Below are positions 8,178 through 16,877 of a DNA stretch of 64,000 nt, piece by piece. A program made the translations under genes and the position numbers. Under the pieces are notes generated by a model. That model saw only the letters and a list, made by a program, of their open reading frames with translations. It had not been told where the DNA came from and made no database searches. This stretch comes from Hyphomicrobium sp. CS1BSMeth3 (lineage in GTDB: Bacteria; Pseudomonadota; Alphaproteobacteria; Rhizobiales; Hyphomicrobiaceae): assembly GCF_900117415.1 (NCBI RefSeq), contig NZ_FPEI01000005.1, positions 620,001 through 684,000 of the forward strand, given 5' to 3'. Each line of letters opens with the position of its first letter. Within the stretch, counting starts at the first letter, position 1.

Positions 8178-9848
8178 CTACACATGCCCCTCGACGACGA
8201 CCTCGAGGAGCTTGGCGCCGGGCATCGTCGTCGCCTTGCGGATCGCCGGCTCGAGGGCGGCGGGATCGGTGATGCGGTGCGCCTCGAGGCCCATGGACTT
8301 GGCGAGCGCCGTGAAGTCCACCGCCGGCTCGACGAAGTCCATGCCGACGAACTGCTCGTTGCCGTGGAACAGCTTCAGGCGCTGCTTGATGATGCGATAG
8401 CCGCCGTTGTTGCAGATGATGTACGTGATCGGCAGCTTGTGGTGCGCGGCCGTCCAAAGCGCCTGGATGGAATACATGGCCGAACCATCGCCGACGACGC
8501 ACACGACGGGGCGGTCCTTCTGCGCGAGCGAGATGCCAACCGAGGCCGGCACGCTCCAGCCGATGCCGCCCGACGCGAGGCCGTGATAGCCGTAGCGGTC
8601 GCGGTAGGCGAGCAGGCTGTTGAGCAGGCGACCGCTCGTCAGCGACTCGTTGACGACCACGACATCCTTCGGGATCGATTCGACGATCCGCAATGTCATG
8701 AAGTCCGGGTTGATAGGCTTGCCCTTGATGATCTCGCGACCGTCGATCGTAGCGACGAGCTTCTTGCGCTTGGCCGTCCAGTTCTTCTCTTTAAGCTCGG
8801 CGAGCGACTTCTCGGCGCGGTCCTTGAGCGCCTTGCCGCCCTTCTTGACGAGGGCCGGCGTCAGCGCACGCAGCGTCTCGCGCACATCAGCGCGCACAGC
8901 CATCTCGGCTGAATAGTTCTTGGCCAGATCCCAGTCATTCAGACCGATCTGCACCGTCGCGAGCTCGGGCGGCATCGGATCGATCTCGCTCCACACGGAC
9001 ATGCGGATCGGGTCGGCGCCGAGGACGATCATCAGGTCATAGGGCGAGAGCGCCGCGCGCACGTCCGGCTGCTCGCGATTGAGACCGCCGATGTAGCAAG
9101 GGCTCTCGGAGAGGAAGTGGGCGCCATAAGCGACGCTCTGCTGCAGCACCGGGCAGCCGAACGCCTCGGCGAATGCAGCCGCTTCCTTGAGCGCATCGCT
9201 CTTCACGATCTCGTCGCCGACGATGATGACCGGCCGCTCGGCCTTCAGGATGCGCGCGGCTAGGGCGTCGAGCACCTCATCGGAGGGACGCACGCGGCTA
9301 TCGATGCGCGTCGAGGAGCCGAGATCGATGCCGCCTTCCATGTTCAGGATGTCGCCGGGGAGCGAGATGAAGACCGGCCCCGTCGGCGGCGTCATCGCGA
9401 CCTTGGCGGCGCGGCGCATGATGCGCGGCAGATCCTCGAGACGCGTGACCTCGATCGCCCATTTGACGAGCGGCTCCGCCATCGGCACGAGGTTGTCGTA
9501 GAGCAACGGCTCGGTGAGGCCGTGGCCCTGCTCCTGCTGGCCGGCCGTGAGGATGATGGGCGTGCCGGTAAACTTCGCGTTGTAGAGCGAGCCGAGGGCA
9601 TTACCGAGACCCGGCGCGACATGGACATTGCAGGCGGTGAGCTGGCCCGAAGCGCGCGAGAAGCCGTCAGCCATGGCGACGACGAGGCTCTCCTGCATGG
9701 CCATCACGTAATTCATTTCCGGGTGCTCGGCGAGCGCGTGCATGATCGGCAGCTCGGTCGTGCCCGGATTGCCGAAAAGATGCGTGACGCCCTCGTCCTT
9801 GAGCACTGCGAGGAAGGCCGAACGGCCGGTGATCTGGTTCTTTGCCAT
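8178..9848 (-). CDS. Thiamine-diphosphate-dependent decarboxylase (benzoylformate decarboxylase / acetolactate synthase-like)
   Basis: 556 aa, the usual length for this family. The N-terminal ThDP-Pyr domain has NPGTTELP (about 27-34) and the activating Glu in MAMQES. The central domain follows, then the C-terminal ThDP-PP domain with the cofactor and Mg signature VVGDGSAMYSIQAL...ICNN. This architecture covers acetolactate synthase, benzoylformate decarboxylase and related 2-oxo acid enzymes. Histidine in NVHVAPG corresponds to the conserved active-site region of benzoylformate decarboxylases, but the Ser at the NPG(S) position is Thr, so I would not assign the substrate. Start at 9848 is chosen for the GGAAGGAAGACG upstream; longer readings have no family resemblance. 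Divergent from the metallo-beta-lactamase gene. No ilvN regulatory subunit is nearby, which argues against a housekeeping IlvB. Confidence 0.85.
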   Translation of the reverse strand: MAKNQITGRSAFLAVLKDEGVTHLFGNPGTTELPIMHALAEHPEMNYVMAMQESLVVAMADGFSRASGQLTACNVHVAPGLGNALGSLYNAKFTGTPIILTAGQQEQGHGLTEPLLYDNLVPMAEPLVKWAIEVTRLEDLPRIMRRAAKVAMTPPTGPVFISLPGDILNMEGGIDLGSSTRIDSRVRPSDEVLDALAARILKAERPVIIVGDEIVKSDALKEAAAFAEAFGCPVLQQSVAYGAHFLSESPCYIGGLNREQPDVRAALSPYDLMIVLGADPIRMSVWSEIDPMPPELATVQIGLNDWDLAKNYSAEMAVRADVRETLRALTPALVKKGGKALKDRAEKSLAELKEKNWTAKRKKLVATIDGREIIKGKPINPDFMTLRIVESIPKDVVVVNESLTSGRLLNSLLAYRDRYGYHGLASGGIGWSVPASVGISLAQKDRPVVCVVGDGSAMYSIQALWTAAHHKLPITYIICNNGGYRIIKQRLKLFHGNEQFVGMDFVEPAVDFTALAKSMGLEAHRITDPAALEPAIRKATTMPGAKLLEVVVEGHV

Positions 9849-10002
9849 CGAAACGTCTTCCTTCCCCGTTGTCGCAGAATTTTGAGGGCGCAGGCGATTG
9901 TGTCTGGACATATGATGCGCTACGAGCGCGGGCGACACAATCGGCGAGCCATGCGCTCCACGCAAGCCCAGGCGCATGGGCATCGAGCCCATGAGGAAAT
10001 CC

Positions 10003-11070
10003 ATGCGCCCGACCAGACGGCGCCTGATTAAGATGCTTTCTGCGACCGGCATCGTCGGAACCGGCGGTTTTGCCATGCTCAGAGCCGGCGCTGCGAACGC
10101 CTATTACCAAGGCCCGGCGAGCGATCACTTCGACGGGACGCTGTTCTTCAACCCCGGTGGCAAGCAGCCGGGCGGCACGCATCGTATTCTCCAGCTCTAC
10201 TTCATGGAGAAATGGGAGAAATGGCCCACGAGGGTCGAGAGCCCGTTCAACGATAGGCCGCCCAGCGAGGTGACGGGCGCGCGGGCGCGGATCGCCTTCA
10301 TCGGCCACGCGAGCTGGTTGATCCAGACCGGCGGCCTCAATGTGCTGATCGATCCGCACTGGTCGGACCGCGCGAGCCCGTTCACGAGCTGGGGACCGAC
10401 GCGTTGCTGCGTGCCCGGCATCCGCTTCGAGGATCTGCCGCCGATCCATGCCGTGCTCGTCACGCACAATCACTACGATCATCTGGATCTCCCGACACTG
10501 GTGCGGCTCTGGGAGCGCGATCGCCCCCGGATCATCACGCCGCTCGGCAATGACGCGATCATGCAGCGAGGCATTCCTGGCCTCGTGGCGACAGCCGTGG
10601 ACTGGGGCGACCACACGGACCTCGGAAAGGGCATTGTGGTGCACACCGAGCCGACGCAGCACTGGTCGGCGCGCGGGACGCGCGATCGCCGGCACGCGCT
10701 CTGGGCGAGTTTCGTTCTCGAAACCCCGGCAGGGCGGATCTACGCCGTCGGCGACAGCGGGCTCGGCGATGGCCGCACATTCCGCCACGTCGGCGCCCGT
10801 CATCCCGGCATCCGGCTCGCGCTGCTGCCGATCGGCGCTTACGAGCCACGCTGGTTCATGCGACACCAGCACATGAATCCGGCCGATGCCGTAGAAGCCT
10901 TCCAGCTTTGCGGGACCGAGATGGCGCTCGGCCACCACTGGGGAACATTCCAGCTCACGACCGAAGCACGCGACGCACCACCTCAGGCCCTCGCAGAGGC
11001 GCTCCGGCAGCGGCGCATCGCGCCTGAGCGCTTCCGTGCCGTGCAACCCGGCGAGGTCATCGAGATCTGA
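10003..11070 (+). CDS. Metallo-beta-lactamase-fold hydrolase, NAPE-PLD/UlaG-like, Tat signal
   Basis: 355 aa. The N-terminus MRPTRRRLIKMLSATG plus a hydrophobic run ending ANA is a good twin-arginine signal, so export to the periplasm is likely. The mature domain has the metallo-hydrolase motif H155-x-H157-x-D159-H160, an IGHASWLI strand, a GDSG aspartate region and later His-rich motifs (HQHMNP, GHHWGTF) typical of the N-acyl phosphatidylethanolamine phospholipase D-like branch. Such enzymes bind two metals and hydrolyse phosphodiesters; the true substrate is unknown. Start: three in-frame ATG codons (9976, 9991, 10003); the last has GAGGAAAT at good spacing. It is divergent from the ThDP enzyme, sharing the 9849-10002 promoter region. 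Confidence 0.82.
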   Translation: MRPTRRRLIKMLSATGIVGTGGFAMLRAGAANAYYQGPASDHFDGTLFFNPGGKQPGGTHRILQLYFMEKWEKWPTRVESPFNDRPPSEVTGARARIAFIGHASWLIQTGGLNVLIDPHWSDRASPFTSWGPTRCCVPGIRFEDLPPIHAVLVTHNHYDHLDLPTLVRLWERDRPRIITPLGNDAIMQRGIPGLVATAVDWGDHTDLGKGIVVHTEPTQHWSARGTRDRRHALWASFVLETPAGRIYAVGDSGLGDGRTFRHVGARHPGIRLALLPIGAYEPRWFMRHQHMNPADAVEAFQLCGTEMALGHHWGTFQLTTEARDAPPQALAEALRQRRIAPERFRAVQPGEVIEI

Positions 11071-11178
11071 GCGCGGCACCCCGACGCGATGCATCGCGGC
11101 ACTGCATTGCCGAGCCTCGCGAAGGCGTGCCGGGTGAGCTAACGTGCCAGTCAGCCAAATCGGGAGGATCAGCGAGCG

Positions 11179-12306
11179 ATGAAGATCAGAGGTGCCGTCC
11201 TTTACGAGCAGGGCCTGCCGCGTCCCTATGCTCAGAGCCGTCCACTCAGGATCGAGACGCTCGACCTCGAAGGACCGCGTGCCGGCGAGGTGCTGGTCCA
11301 GGTCAAGGCTGCCGGGCTCTGCCATTCGGATCTTTCGACGATCGAAGGCGTGCGGCCGCGGCCCCTGCCGATGGTGGTCGGTCACGAGGGCGCAGGCGTC
11401 GTCGCGGAAGTCGGCGCGGGCGTGACCGACATCGCACCCGGTGATGCCGTCGTCTTCATTTTCGCGCCGAGCTGCGGGACCTGCCGCCAGTGCATCTCGC
11501 AACGGCCATTCCTCTGCACGACTTTCAATGCCGCGCGCCAGAAGGGCGATCTTGCGACAGGCGGCCGCCGCCTCAGCCTCAATGGCCAGTCGATCGCGCA
11601 CAACTCGGGGCTTTCCTGCTTCGCCGAGTACGCGGTGGTGCCGCGCAACTCAGTGCAGAAGATCCCCTCGGATGTGCCCATGCACGATGCCGCGCTCTTC
11701 GGTTGCGCGGTCGTCACCGGCGTCGGCGCGGCGGTGAATACGGCAAACGTGAAACCGGGTGAGACGGTTGCGGTCGTCGGCCTCGGCGGCGTCGGCCTTT
11801 CTTGCCTGCTCGGTGCGATCGTTGCCGGCGCAGGACGCATTCTTGCGATCGATGTCTCCGACGAGAAGCTTGCGCTCGCCCGCCAGCTCGGCGCAACGGA
11901 CACGTTCAACGCGCGCGACGCCGATTGCATCGAGCGCATTCTCGCGACGACCGATGGCGGCGTCGACTCGGCCTTCGAAATGGCCGGCACGATCAAGGCC
12001 ATGGAGCTCGCCTACAAGATCACCGTGCGCGGCGGCCAGACGGTCTCGGCCGGGCTCTCGCCTGCAACGGCGCAGTTCCCGATCAATCACTACGCCATGG
12101 TCCAGGACGGCCGCACGGTGAAAGGGAGCTACATGGGCGGCTGCGTCATCGCCCGCGACGTGCCGCGCTATATCTCGCTCTACAAGGACCGCAAGCTACC
12201 CGTGGATCGCCTGCGCAGCGCGCTCGTCAGCCTCGACGAAGTCAACGAGGGCTTCGACAGGCTCGCAGATGCCGCCGTCGTCCGGCAGATGATCGTCTTC
12301 GATTGA
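11179..12306 (+). CDS. Zinc-dependent medium-chain alcohol dehydrogenase
   Basis: 375 aa. Catalytic zinc ligands are in GLCHSD (Cys48, His49) and GHEGAG (His69, Glu70). The structural zinc site has four cysteines (99, 102, 105, 113). The Rossmann fold shows VVGLGGVGLS followed by an acidic residue in AIDVSDEK, suggesting NAD(H) preference. It belongs to the class III/Zn alcohol dehydrogenase branch that oxidises primary alcohols; it is not clearly a glutathione-dependent formaldehyde dehydrogenase. A possible link is that the ThDP enzyme nearby would release an aldehyde that this enzyme could interconvert with an alcohol, but the genes are not one operon. GGGAGGATC lies upstream of the ATG. 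The DUF2842 gene follows immediately. Confidence 0.9.
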   Translation: MKIRGAVLYEQGLPRPYAQSRPLRIETLDLEGPRAGEVLVQVKAAGLCHSDLSTIEGVRPRPLPMVVGHEGAGVVAEVGAGVTDIAPGDAVVFIFAPSCGTCRQCISQRPFLCTTFNAARQKGDLATGGRRLSLNGQSIAHNSGLSCFAEYAVVPRNSVQKIPSDVPMHDAALFGCAVVTGVGAAVNTANVKPGETVAVVGLGGVGLSCLLGAIVAGAGRILAIDVSDEKLALARQLGATDTFNARDADCIERILATTDGGVDSAFEMAGTIKAMELAYKITVRGGQTVSAGLSPATAQFPINHYAMVQDGRTVKGSYMGGCVIARDVPRYISLYKDRKLPVDRLRSALVSLDEVNEGFDRLADAAVVRQMIVFD

Positions 12307-12307
12307 T

Positions 12308-12529
12308 ATGGCCATGCGTGCGCGCACGAGAAAGCTGGTCGGGACGGTGCTTCTGCTCGTCGTCCTGATCATCTATTCGCTTCTGGTGATGCTGGCAGCC
12401 GCGGCTGTGCTGCCGGCCGGCGGCAAGATCGTCGAGCTGATCTTCTATGCCGTGGCCGGCCTCGCCTGGGTGCTGCCCGCCGGCTATCTCATCAAGTGGA
12501 TGTACGGCGCGCCGCCGGACCACCCCTGA
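12308..12529 (+). CDS. DUF2842 small inner-membrane protein
   Basis: 73 aa (or 71 aa from the ATG at 12314). Two transmembrane segments (about 11-34 and 41-64) separated by LPAGGKI and ending LIKWMYGAPPDHP. The pattern RKLVGTVLLL...YSLLVM...VLPA..LIKWM is the DUF2842 family, common in alphaproteobacteria and of unknown function. Its start is 2 bp after the alcohol dehydrogenase stop, so the two are probably co-transcribed. Confidence 0.85.
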   Translation: MAMRARTRKLVGTVLLLVVLIIYSLLVMLAAAAVLPAGGKIVELIFYAVAGLAWVLPAGYLIKWMYGAPPDHP

Positions 12530-12549
12530 GGCTACGCAGTCCGGGCGGA

Positions 12550-13290
12550 TCAATCCTCGCGCCAGTTCTCTGCAATCCAGGGCGTCGGCCTGACGTGCTT
12601 GTAGATCCGCTTGTACCAGGGCGCAGGCCAGATGCCGTCGCGTGCCTCGTCGGGATCGGGGTGGCCGGTGAAGCAGACGACCTTCGTCTCGGACGGCAGC
12701 TTTGCCGTCTGGAAGAAATTCAGCGGCCAAATCGGCATGAGCGAATGCTTGAAGCTGACGCACCACTCGGCGGGCCAGTATTCCATGCTCGTGACGATGC
12801 GCGAGATGTACGTCTGCTCGTTCGCGTACCGCCTCACGACGCCTTCGGGGTCGGCCTGCACCTGATCGTAGATGTAGGTGTGGGCTCCGACGCGAAAACG
12901 AAAGACCGATGTATTTCCGATCTTCTGGCCAACCTGCGTCCAGTTCTCGATGACGCAGAAGGTCGCCTCAGGTTTGAAATCGAAGAACGCATCGATCGAA
13001 CCGGTGATGACCACATCGAGATCGAGGAAAAGGAGATCCCCCGAAAGGTACTCGACGCCTTCCTGCCAGAAGGTCAACTTGCGCCACGTCTGAGTGGCCT
13101 TCTCCGGGGGGAGCCTCACCTCGGGAATAGGCTGCGTGATGACATCCGGATGCACGCCGACTGGATCATCGGTAAAGCAGACGAGGCGGGTATCGCGTTT
13201 CGTATTGCGCCGGATCATCGCCCACAGACAGTTCACATACGTTGCGGGATACCGGGTGCCCCACTTCACACATATGACTGTCTGCGCCAT
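12550..13290 (-). CDS. Glycosyltransferase, GT-A fold (GT8-like)
   Basis: 246 aa. It starts MAQTVICVKWG, has a FTDD segment and the metal-binding DLDVV (a DxD-type motif) near the middle. Later come NTSVFRF, YANEQTYIS and WCVSFKH, which fit nucleotide-sugar transferases that read a target residue on a surface glycan. Donor and acceptor cannot be deduced. GGGACGGATTCG precedes the ATG at 13290; the longer open frame upstream has no homology-like character. The polysaccharide deacetylase gene lies 142 bp upstream on the same strand, so both probably act on one surface glycan. It is convergent with DUF2842, with 20 bp between the stops. Confidence 0.78.
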   Translation of the reverse strand: MAQTVICVKWGTRYPATYVNCLWAMIRRNTKRDTRLVCFTDDPVGVHPDVITQPIPEVRLPPEKATQTWRKLTFWQEGVEYLSGDLLFLDLDVVITGSIDAFFDFKPEATFCVIENWTQVGQKIGNTSVFRFRVGAHTYIYDQVQADPEGVVRRYANEQTYISRIVTSMEYWPAEWCVSFKHSLMPIWPLNFFQTAKLPSETKVVCFTGHPDPDEARDGIWPAPWYKRIYKHVRPTPWIAENWRED

Positions 13291-13432
13291 CGAATCCGTC
13301 CCGCGCATGGCTTGGGCCGGTCCCATGCCGGCGCGGCGACAATTGGCATGAACAAAGTTCGGGAACAAGGCGTCGATGCACGACAAAACTGTCGCAGAGG
13401 TGACGCAGGAGATCGTCCGCCAGTGGAAGAAC

Positions 13433-14506
13433 TCAGGCGGCAGAGGCCGACAGGCGGCGCGCGGGAGGCCCTCCCGAGCCGCGCCACATGGCAAAGGGTG
13501 CCCCGGTTAGCATCACTTTCACATAACGCGGCTTCTGGAGATCGCCGTCGAGCACGATGCGAGGGAGGGCCGCCAGCCCCTCGTCATGCTGAGGTTTAAG
13601 CAGGCCTTTCCGCGCCGTCACTGCCGTAAGAAGACCCGCCTCGCGGATGAGCTGGAACTCTCGCGCGCCCGCGCGGTCCACCTCCCCCTCGGGAATGCTG
13701 AAATGTCGGCAGGGTCGCCCCAGCTCGTGCGCGATGCGCCCGCAGCTCGCCTCGATCTCGGCACGCGCCTCCGCATAGGAAAGCTGTCCTAGGGGCAAAT
13801 GACTGCGCGTGTGCGCGCCGATTGTCACCAGAGGGTCGCGCGCGAGATCTCTTATGTCGTCCCAATCCATTGCCAGCTCGCGGCACAGCCCGCTCGCGTC
13901 CATGCCGTGCATCCGGCAGAGATCGGCGACGATGTCGCGAGCATCGCGCTCGGGCAGCGATCTCAGCCAATGATGGATCGCCCTGTACGTGCGCAACTTT
14001 GCTCGGGGGCTCCCGCAACTGAAGCGCCGCGTCACGCCATCAAATTGGAACTCGACGGCATCGACGTCCCGCAGAAGGCACTCCAGCGCACGCCACCAAA
14101 GATTGCCGCAACCGTCCGCGAAATCGCTCGCGACATAGACGGCGAACGGCACACCATGACGCTTGAATACAGGATAGGCGTGCTGGAGGGCATCGCGGTA
14201 CCCATCATCGATCGTAAAGCAGACAAAGGGCCGATCGAGATCGCCCTCGCCGAGGCGGGCGCGCGCGTCATCGAGCGATATGATGTCGTAGCCGCGCTCA
14301 AGCACGAGGCGAATAGTGCGATCGAGGAATTCGGGCGTGACTTCCAGATGGGCGTTCGGCGCGTACACCATCGGGGCGGCCGGCAGCACGTGATGGAGCA
14401 TGAAGATCGCGCCGGTCCCGCCGGTCAGCGGCATCACGAGGCGATCGAGCCCCGTGTAGTGGAGAGCTGAAAGCGACGCTTTGAAAACGGTCGATCCGGG
14501 ATTCAT
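13433..14506 (-). CDS. Polysaccharide deacetylase (NodB/CE4 type)
   Basis: 357 aa. CE4 motifs: FTIDDGYRD (metal and catalytic aspartates) at about 107-115, then a long insertion (about 140-225) before HTRSH, the metal-binding His pair. Motif 3 is altered to HFSIPEGE where many members have YPxG. This layout is typical of surface-polysaccharide deacetylases of the family annotated with O-antigen or capsule genes. There is no signal peptide and no obvious membrane segment, so it may act in the cytoplasm on a precursor. It lies upstream of the glycosyltransferase on the same strand. Confidence 0.82.
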   Translation of the reverse strand: MNPGSTVFKASLSALHYTGLDRLVMPLTGGTGAIFMLHHVLPAAPMVYAPNAHLEVTPEFLDRTIRLVLERGYDIISLDDARARLGEGDLDRPFVCFTIDDGYRDALQHAYPVFKRHGVPFAVYVASDFADGCGNLWWRALECLLRDVDAVEFQFDGVTRRFSCGSPRAKLRTYRAIHHWLRSLPERDARDIVADLCRMHGMDASGLCRELAMDWDDIRDLARDPLVTIGAHTRSHLPLGQLSYAEARAEIEASCGRIAHELGRPCRHFSIPEGEVDRAGAREFQLIREAGLLTAVTARKGLLKPQHDEGLAALPRIVLDGDLQKPRYVKVMLTGAPFAMWRGSGGPPARRLSASAA

Positions 14507-14606
14507 GGGTTTTACGCCCCGTACTGCTGCAACCCGATCATCGGATCATGCTGAGCAGGCACAGACGCGAAGTAAAGTGGCGGAACGGTACTATCCCCGA
14601 TGAATG

Positions 14607-14682
14607 CTAAAGCAACGGACTTGAAATTCGCCTCACCTCGAGGTTGGGCAGGGAGCGAATTTCAAGTCCAAAGTTGCTTTAG
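14607..14682. repeat. Palindromic element E1 (pair A)
   Basis: Arms 14607-14631 (25 nt) and 14655-14682 (28 nt) are complementary throughout apart from a 3 nt bulge (14670-14672). The loop is 23 nt and itself contains the palindrome ACCTCGAGGT at 14635-14644. The ends read CTAAAGC...GCTTTAG. It lies between two minus-strand genes and is followed 12 bp later by the related element E2. Confidence 0.85.
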
Positions 14683-14694
14683 AACCCATAAAGT

Positions 14695-14772
14695 CTAAAG
14701 CGTCTTTGGATCTCGAATACGACTTCGAGCCTGGCCCGAACCGTGGGTCGCATTTGAGGTCCGACGCTTTAG
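14695..14772. repeat. Palindromic element E2 (pair A), supplies a stop codon
   Basis: Arms 14695-14723 (29 nt) and 14747-14772 (26 nt), loop 23 nt. Outer 10 bp are perfect (CTAAAGCGTC/GACGCTTTAG); the inner 16 positions match at 13 with the three differences compatible with G-U pairing in RNA. The same TTT bulge as in E1 is present. The TAA stop codon of the alpha/beta hydrolase gene (14771-14769) is formed by the CTAAAGC end of the element, so the repeat reaches into the gene end. Confidence 0.82.
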
Positions 14773-15740
14773 CTGATGTGACGTCCCATCCACGTCACAT
14801 CGGCACGCGCGAGAAAATCCATGATGGCGTGGAGGCTCATCTCGTCGCGCAATAGCGGCGCGTGCCCCTGCTCAGGCACGGTCAGCAGCGTCAGATCCGG
14901 GTGCTCGCGCTGCATGCGCTCCGCCGTCGCGGTGCTCAGAATGTCGGAGAGCTCTCCGCGAAGCACCAGCACCGGCACCCGCGAGAGCGCCTTGAACTGC
15001 GGCCAGAGCTCCGGCAGCGGGCCATCCATGATCGACGCCGTGCGATTGAGCTCCTGGTCATAGCCGTATGCCGGTCGGCCCCCCTCGTCGTTGTACTGCT
15101 GACGCGCCAGGTCCTCCCACATGTCATCGGGAACGGCCGGGTACTGGCGCTGGCCCATGGCGCGGGCGAGCTCGCCGGCCTCGGCCCAGGTTGCAGGCAG
15201 CGGGATCCGCCCGACATAGCTGACGATCCTCAGCAGCCCTTCGCGCTCGATGAGCGGGCCGATGTCATTGAGCACCACGGCACCGATACTGGAGGGGCGC
15301 ACCGCCGCCATGATCATAGCCAGGATACCGCCGCGCGACGTGCCGACGATCGCCGTGTCGCTGAGGCCTTCGATGGTCATGAAATCGAGCACGTCGAGCA
15401 GCTCGTTCATGACCTGGTAGTTGCGCCAGTCCGGATCGTAGGCGGAGCGCCCGCGGCCACGATAGTCGACCGTGTAGACATGACGCGGCGCCGGCTGCTG
15501 CGGGCTCGAGAGCACGCTCGCGAGCTGATGGAAATCGCGGCTGTTGCGCGTGAGGCCGGGAAGGCAGAGCACGGGGCGCAGCGACGAGCCCGGTGCCGGA
15601 TAGTGACGCGCATAGAGGCGAAGGCCGTCGCGCGACGTGAAGAAGATGTCGCGCCAGTTCTGGCGATCGGGAATAGCCGGCAGCGTTGGCGCTGCCGAGC
15701 TCGTGCCGGGATTGGAGAACAGAGGACGGGACGAGCGCAT
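14769..15740 (-). CDS. Alpha/beta hydrolase
   Basis: 323 aa. The lid-less core has LPGLTRNSRDF (oxyanion loop), VGTSRGG (nucleophile Ser in a GxSxGG elbow), an acid in the GELSD region and EQGHAP with the catalytic His near residue 300. These features place it in the general alpha/beta hydrolase group (esterases, lactonases and C-C hydrolases); the substrate is not deducible. GGGGGAAGGAGACC sits before the ATG, a strong ribosome-binding site. It is followed by the palindromic pair A, which supplies its stop codon. Upstream on the same strand, with a 24 bp gap, is leuB, so the two may be co-transcribed without a functional link. Confidence 0.85.
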   Translation of the reverse strand: MRSSRPLFSNPGTSSAAPTLPAIPDRQNWRDIFFTSRDGLRLYARHYPAPGSSLRPVLCLPGLTRNSRDFHQLASVLSSPQQPAPRHVYTVDYRGRGRSAYDPDWRNYQVMNELLDVLDFMTIEGLSDTAIVGTSRGGILAMIMAAVRPSSIGAVVLNDIGPLIEREGLLRIVSYVGRIPLPATWAEAGELARAMGQRQYPAVPDDMWEDLARQQYNDEGGRPAYGYDQELNRTASIMDGPLPELWPQFKALSRVPVLVLRGELSDILSTATAERMQREHPDLTLLTVPEQGHAPLLRDEMSLHAIMDFLARADVTWMGRHIS

Positions 15741-15764
15741 CAGGTCTCCTTCCCCCTTTCAAAA

Positions 15765-16877
15765 TTAGCCGATGAGGCGCTCCAGCTCGGTGACGATGGC
15801 CTTGCCCATCTCGGTCGTGCCGACGCTGCGCATGTTCGGCTGCATGATGTCGGCCGTGCGGTAGCCCTGGGCGAGCGTATTCGCGATCGCCTTGTCGAGC
15901 AGGTCCGCTTCCTTGACCATGTTGCAGGAGTAACGCAACGCCATGCCGAACGACGCCATCTGCGCGATCGGATTGGCGATGCCCTTGCCCGCGATGTCCG
16001 GCGCCGAGCCGTGGATCGGCTCGTAAAGGGCCTTGCGCAGGCCCGTCTTAGGATCGGGCGCACCGAGCGACGCCGAGGGCAGCATCCCGAGCGAGCCGGC
16101 GAGCATCGCGGCCTGATCGGAGAGCATGTCGCCGAAGAGATTGTCGCACACGATCACGTCGAACTGCTTCGGATTGCGCACGAGCTGCATGGAGCAGGCA
16201 TCGGCGAGAATGTGCTGCAGCTCGACATCCTTGGCCTCGGCAGCGTGGACGGCCGTCACGACCTGGTTCCACAGCACGCCCGTCTTCATGACGTTGCGCT
16301 TCTCGGCGGAGTGCACCTTGTTCTTGCGCTTCCTCGCGAGGTCGAAGGCGACGCGGGCAATGCGCTCGATCTCGTGCGTCGTGTAGACCGTCGTGTCGAC
16401 CGCGCGCTTCTGGCCGTTCTCGAGCGTCACGATCTCCTTCGGCTCACCGAAGTACGTGCCGCCGGTCAGCTCGCGCAGGATGAGGATGTCGAGGCCTTCG
16501 ACCAGCTCGCGCTTCAGGCTCGAAGCTTCGGCGAGCGCCGGATAGCAAATGGCCGGGCGCAGGTTGGCGAAGAGGTCCAGCTCCTTGCGGAGCCGCAGCA
16601 GGCCCGCCTCGGGGCGGATCTCGTAGGCGACCTTGTCCCACTTCGGCCCGCCGACGGAGCCGAAGATGATGGCGTCGGCGGCCTTGGCCTTGGCGAGCAC
16701 TTCCTCGGTGAGCGGCGTGCCGTGCTTGTCGATGGAGCACCCGCCGCAGAGCGCCTGCTCGGTCTTGAACTCCACCTTGCTCTTTTTGGCGAGGAAGGCG
16801 ACGAGGCGGTCGACCTCGGCCATGACCTCGGGGCCAATGCCGTCGCCGGGGAGGAGGAGCAGGTTATGAGTCGCCAT
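15765..16877 (-). CDS. leuB: 3-isopropylmalate dehydrogenase
   Basis: 370 aa, full length. It oxidises and decarboxylates 3-isopropylmalate to 2-oxoisocaproate with NAD in leucine biosynthesis. Recognised signatures are LLPGDGIGPEV at the start, GSVGGPKWD, LRKELDLFANLRPA (substrate arginines), RELTGGTYFG, the Tyr/Lys acid-base region in VHSAEKRNVM, NLFGDMLSDQAA (metal aspartates) and EPIHGSAPDIAGKG (NAD site). No leuC or leuD is in the window, so the leucine genes are scattered. The ribosome-binding site upstream of 16877 is weak (GGCGG). Confidence 0.96.
   Translation of the reverse strand: MATHNLLLLPGDGIGPEVMAEVDRLVAFLAKKSKVEFKTEQALCGGCSIDKHGTPLTEEVLAKAKAADAIIFGSVGGPKWDKVAYEIRPEAGLLRLRKELDLFANLRPAICYPALAEASSLKRELVEGLDILILRELTGGTYFGEPKEIVTLENGQKRAVDTTVYTTHEIERIARVAFDLARKRKNKVHSAEKRNVMKTGVLWNQVVTAVHAAEAKDVELQHILADACSMQLVRNPKQFDVIVCDNLFGDMLSDQAAMLAGSLGMLPSASLGAPDPKTGLRKALYEPIHGSAPDIAGKGIANPIAQMASFGMALRYSCNMVKEADLLDKAIANTLAQGYRTADIMQPNMRSVGTTEMGKAIVTELERLIG

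Noticed and set aside
9667-11601. 644-codon minus frame across the metallo-hydrolase and alcohol dehydrogenase genes
   Set aside because: Antisense shadow that covers two well-supported genes.
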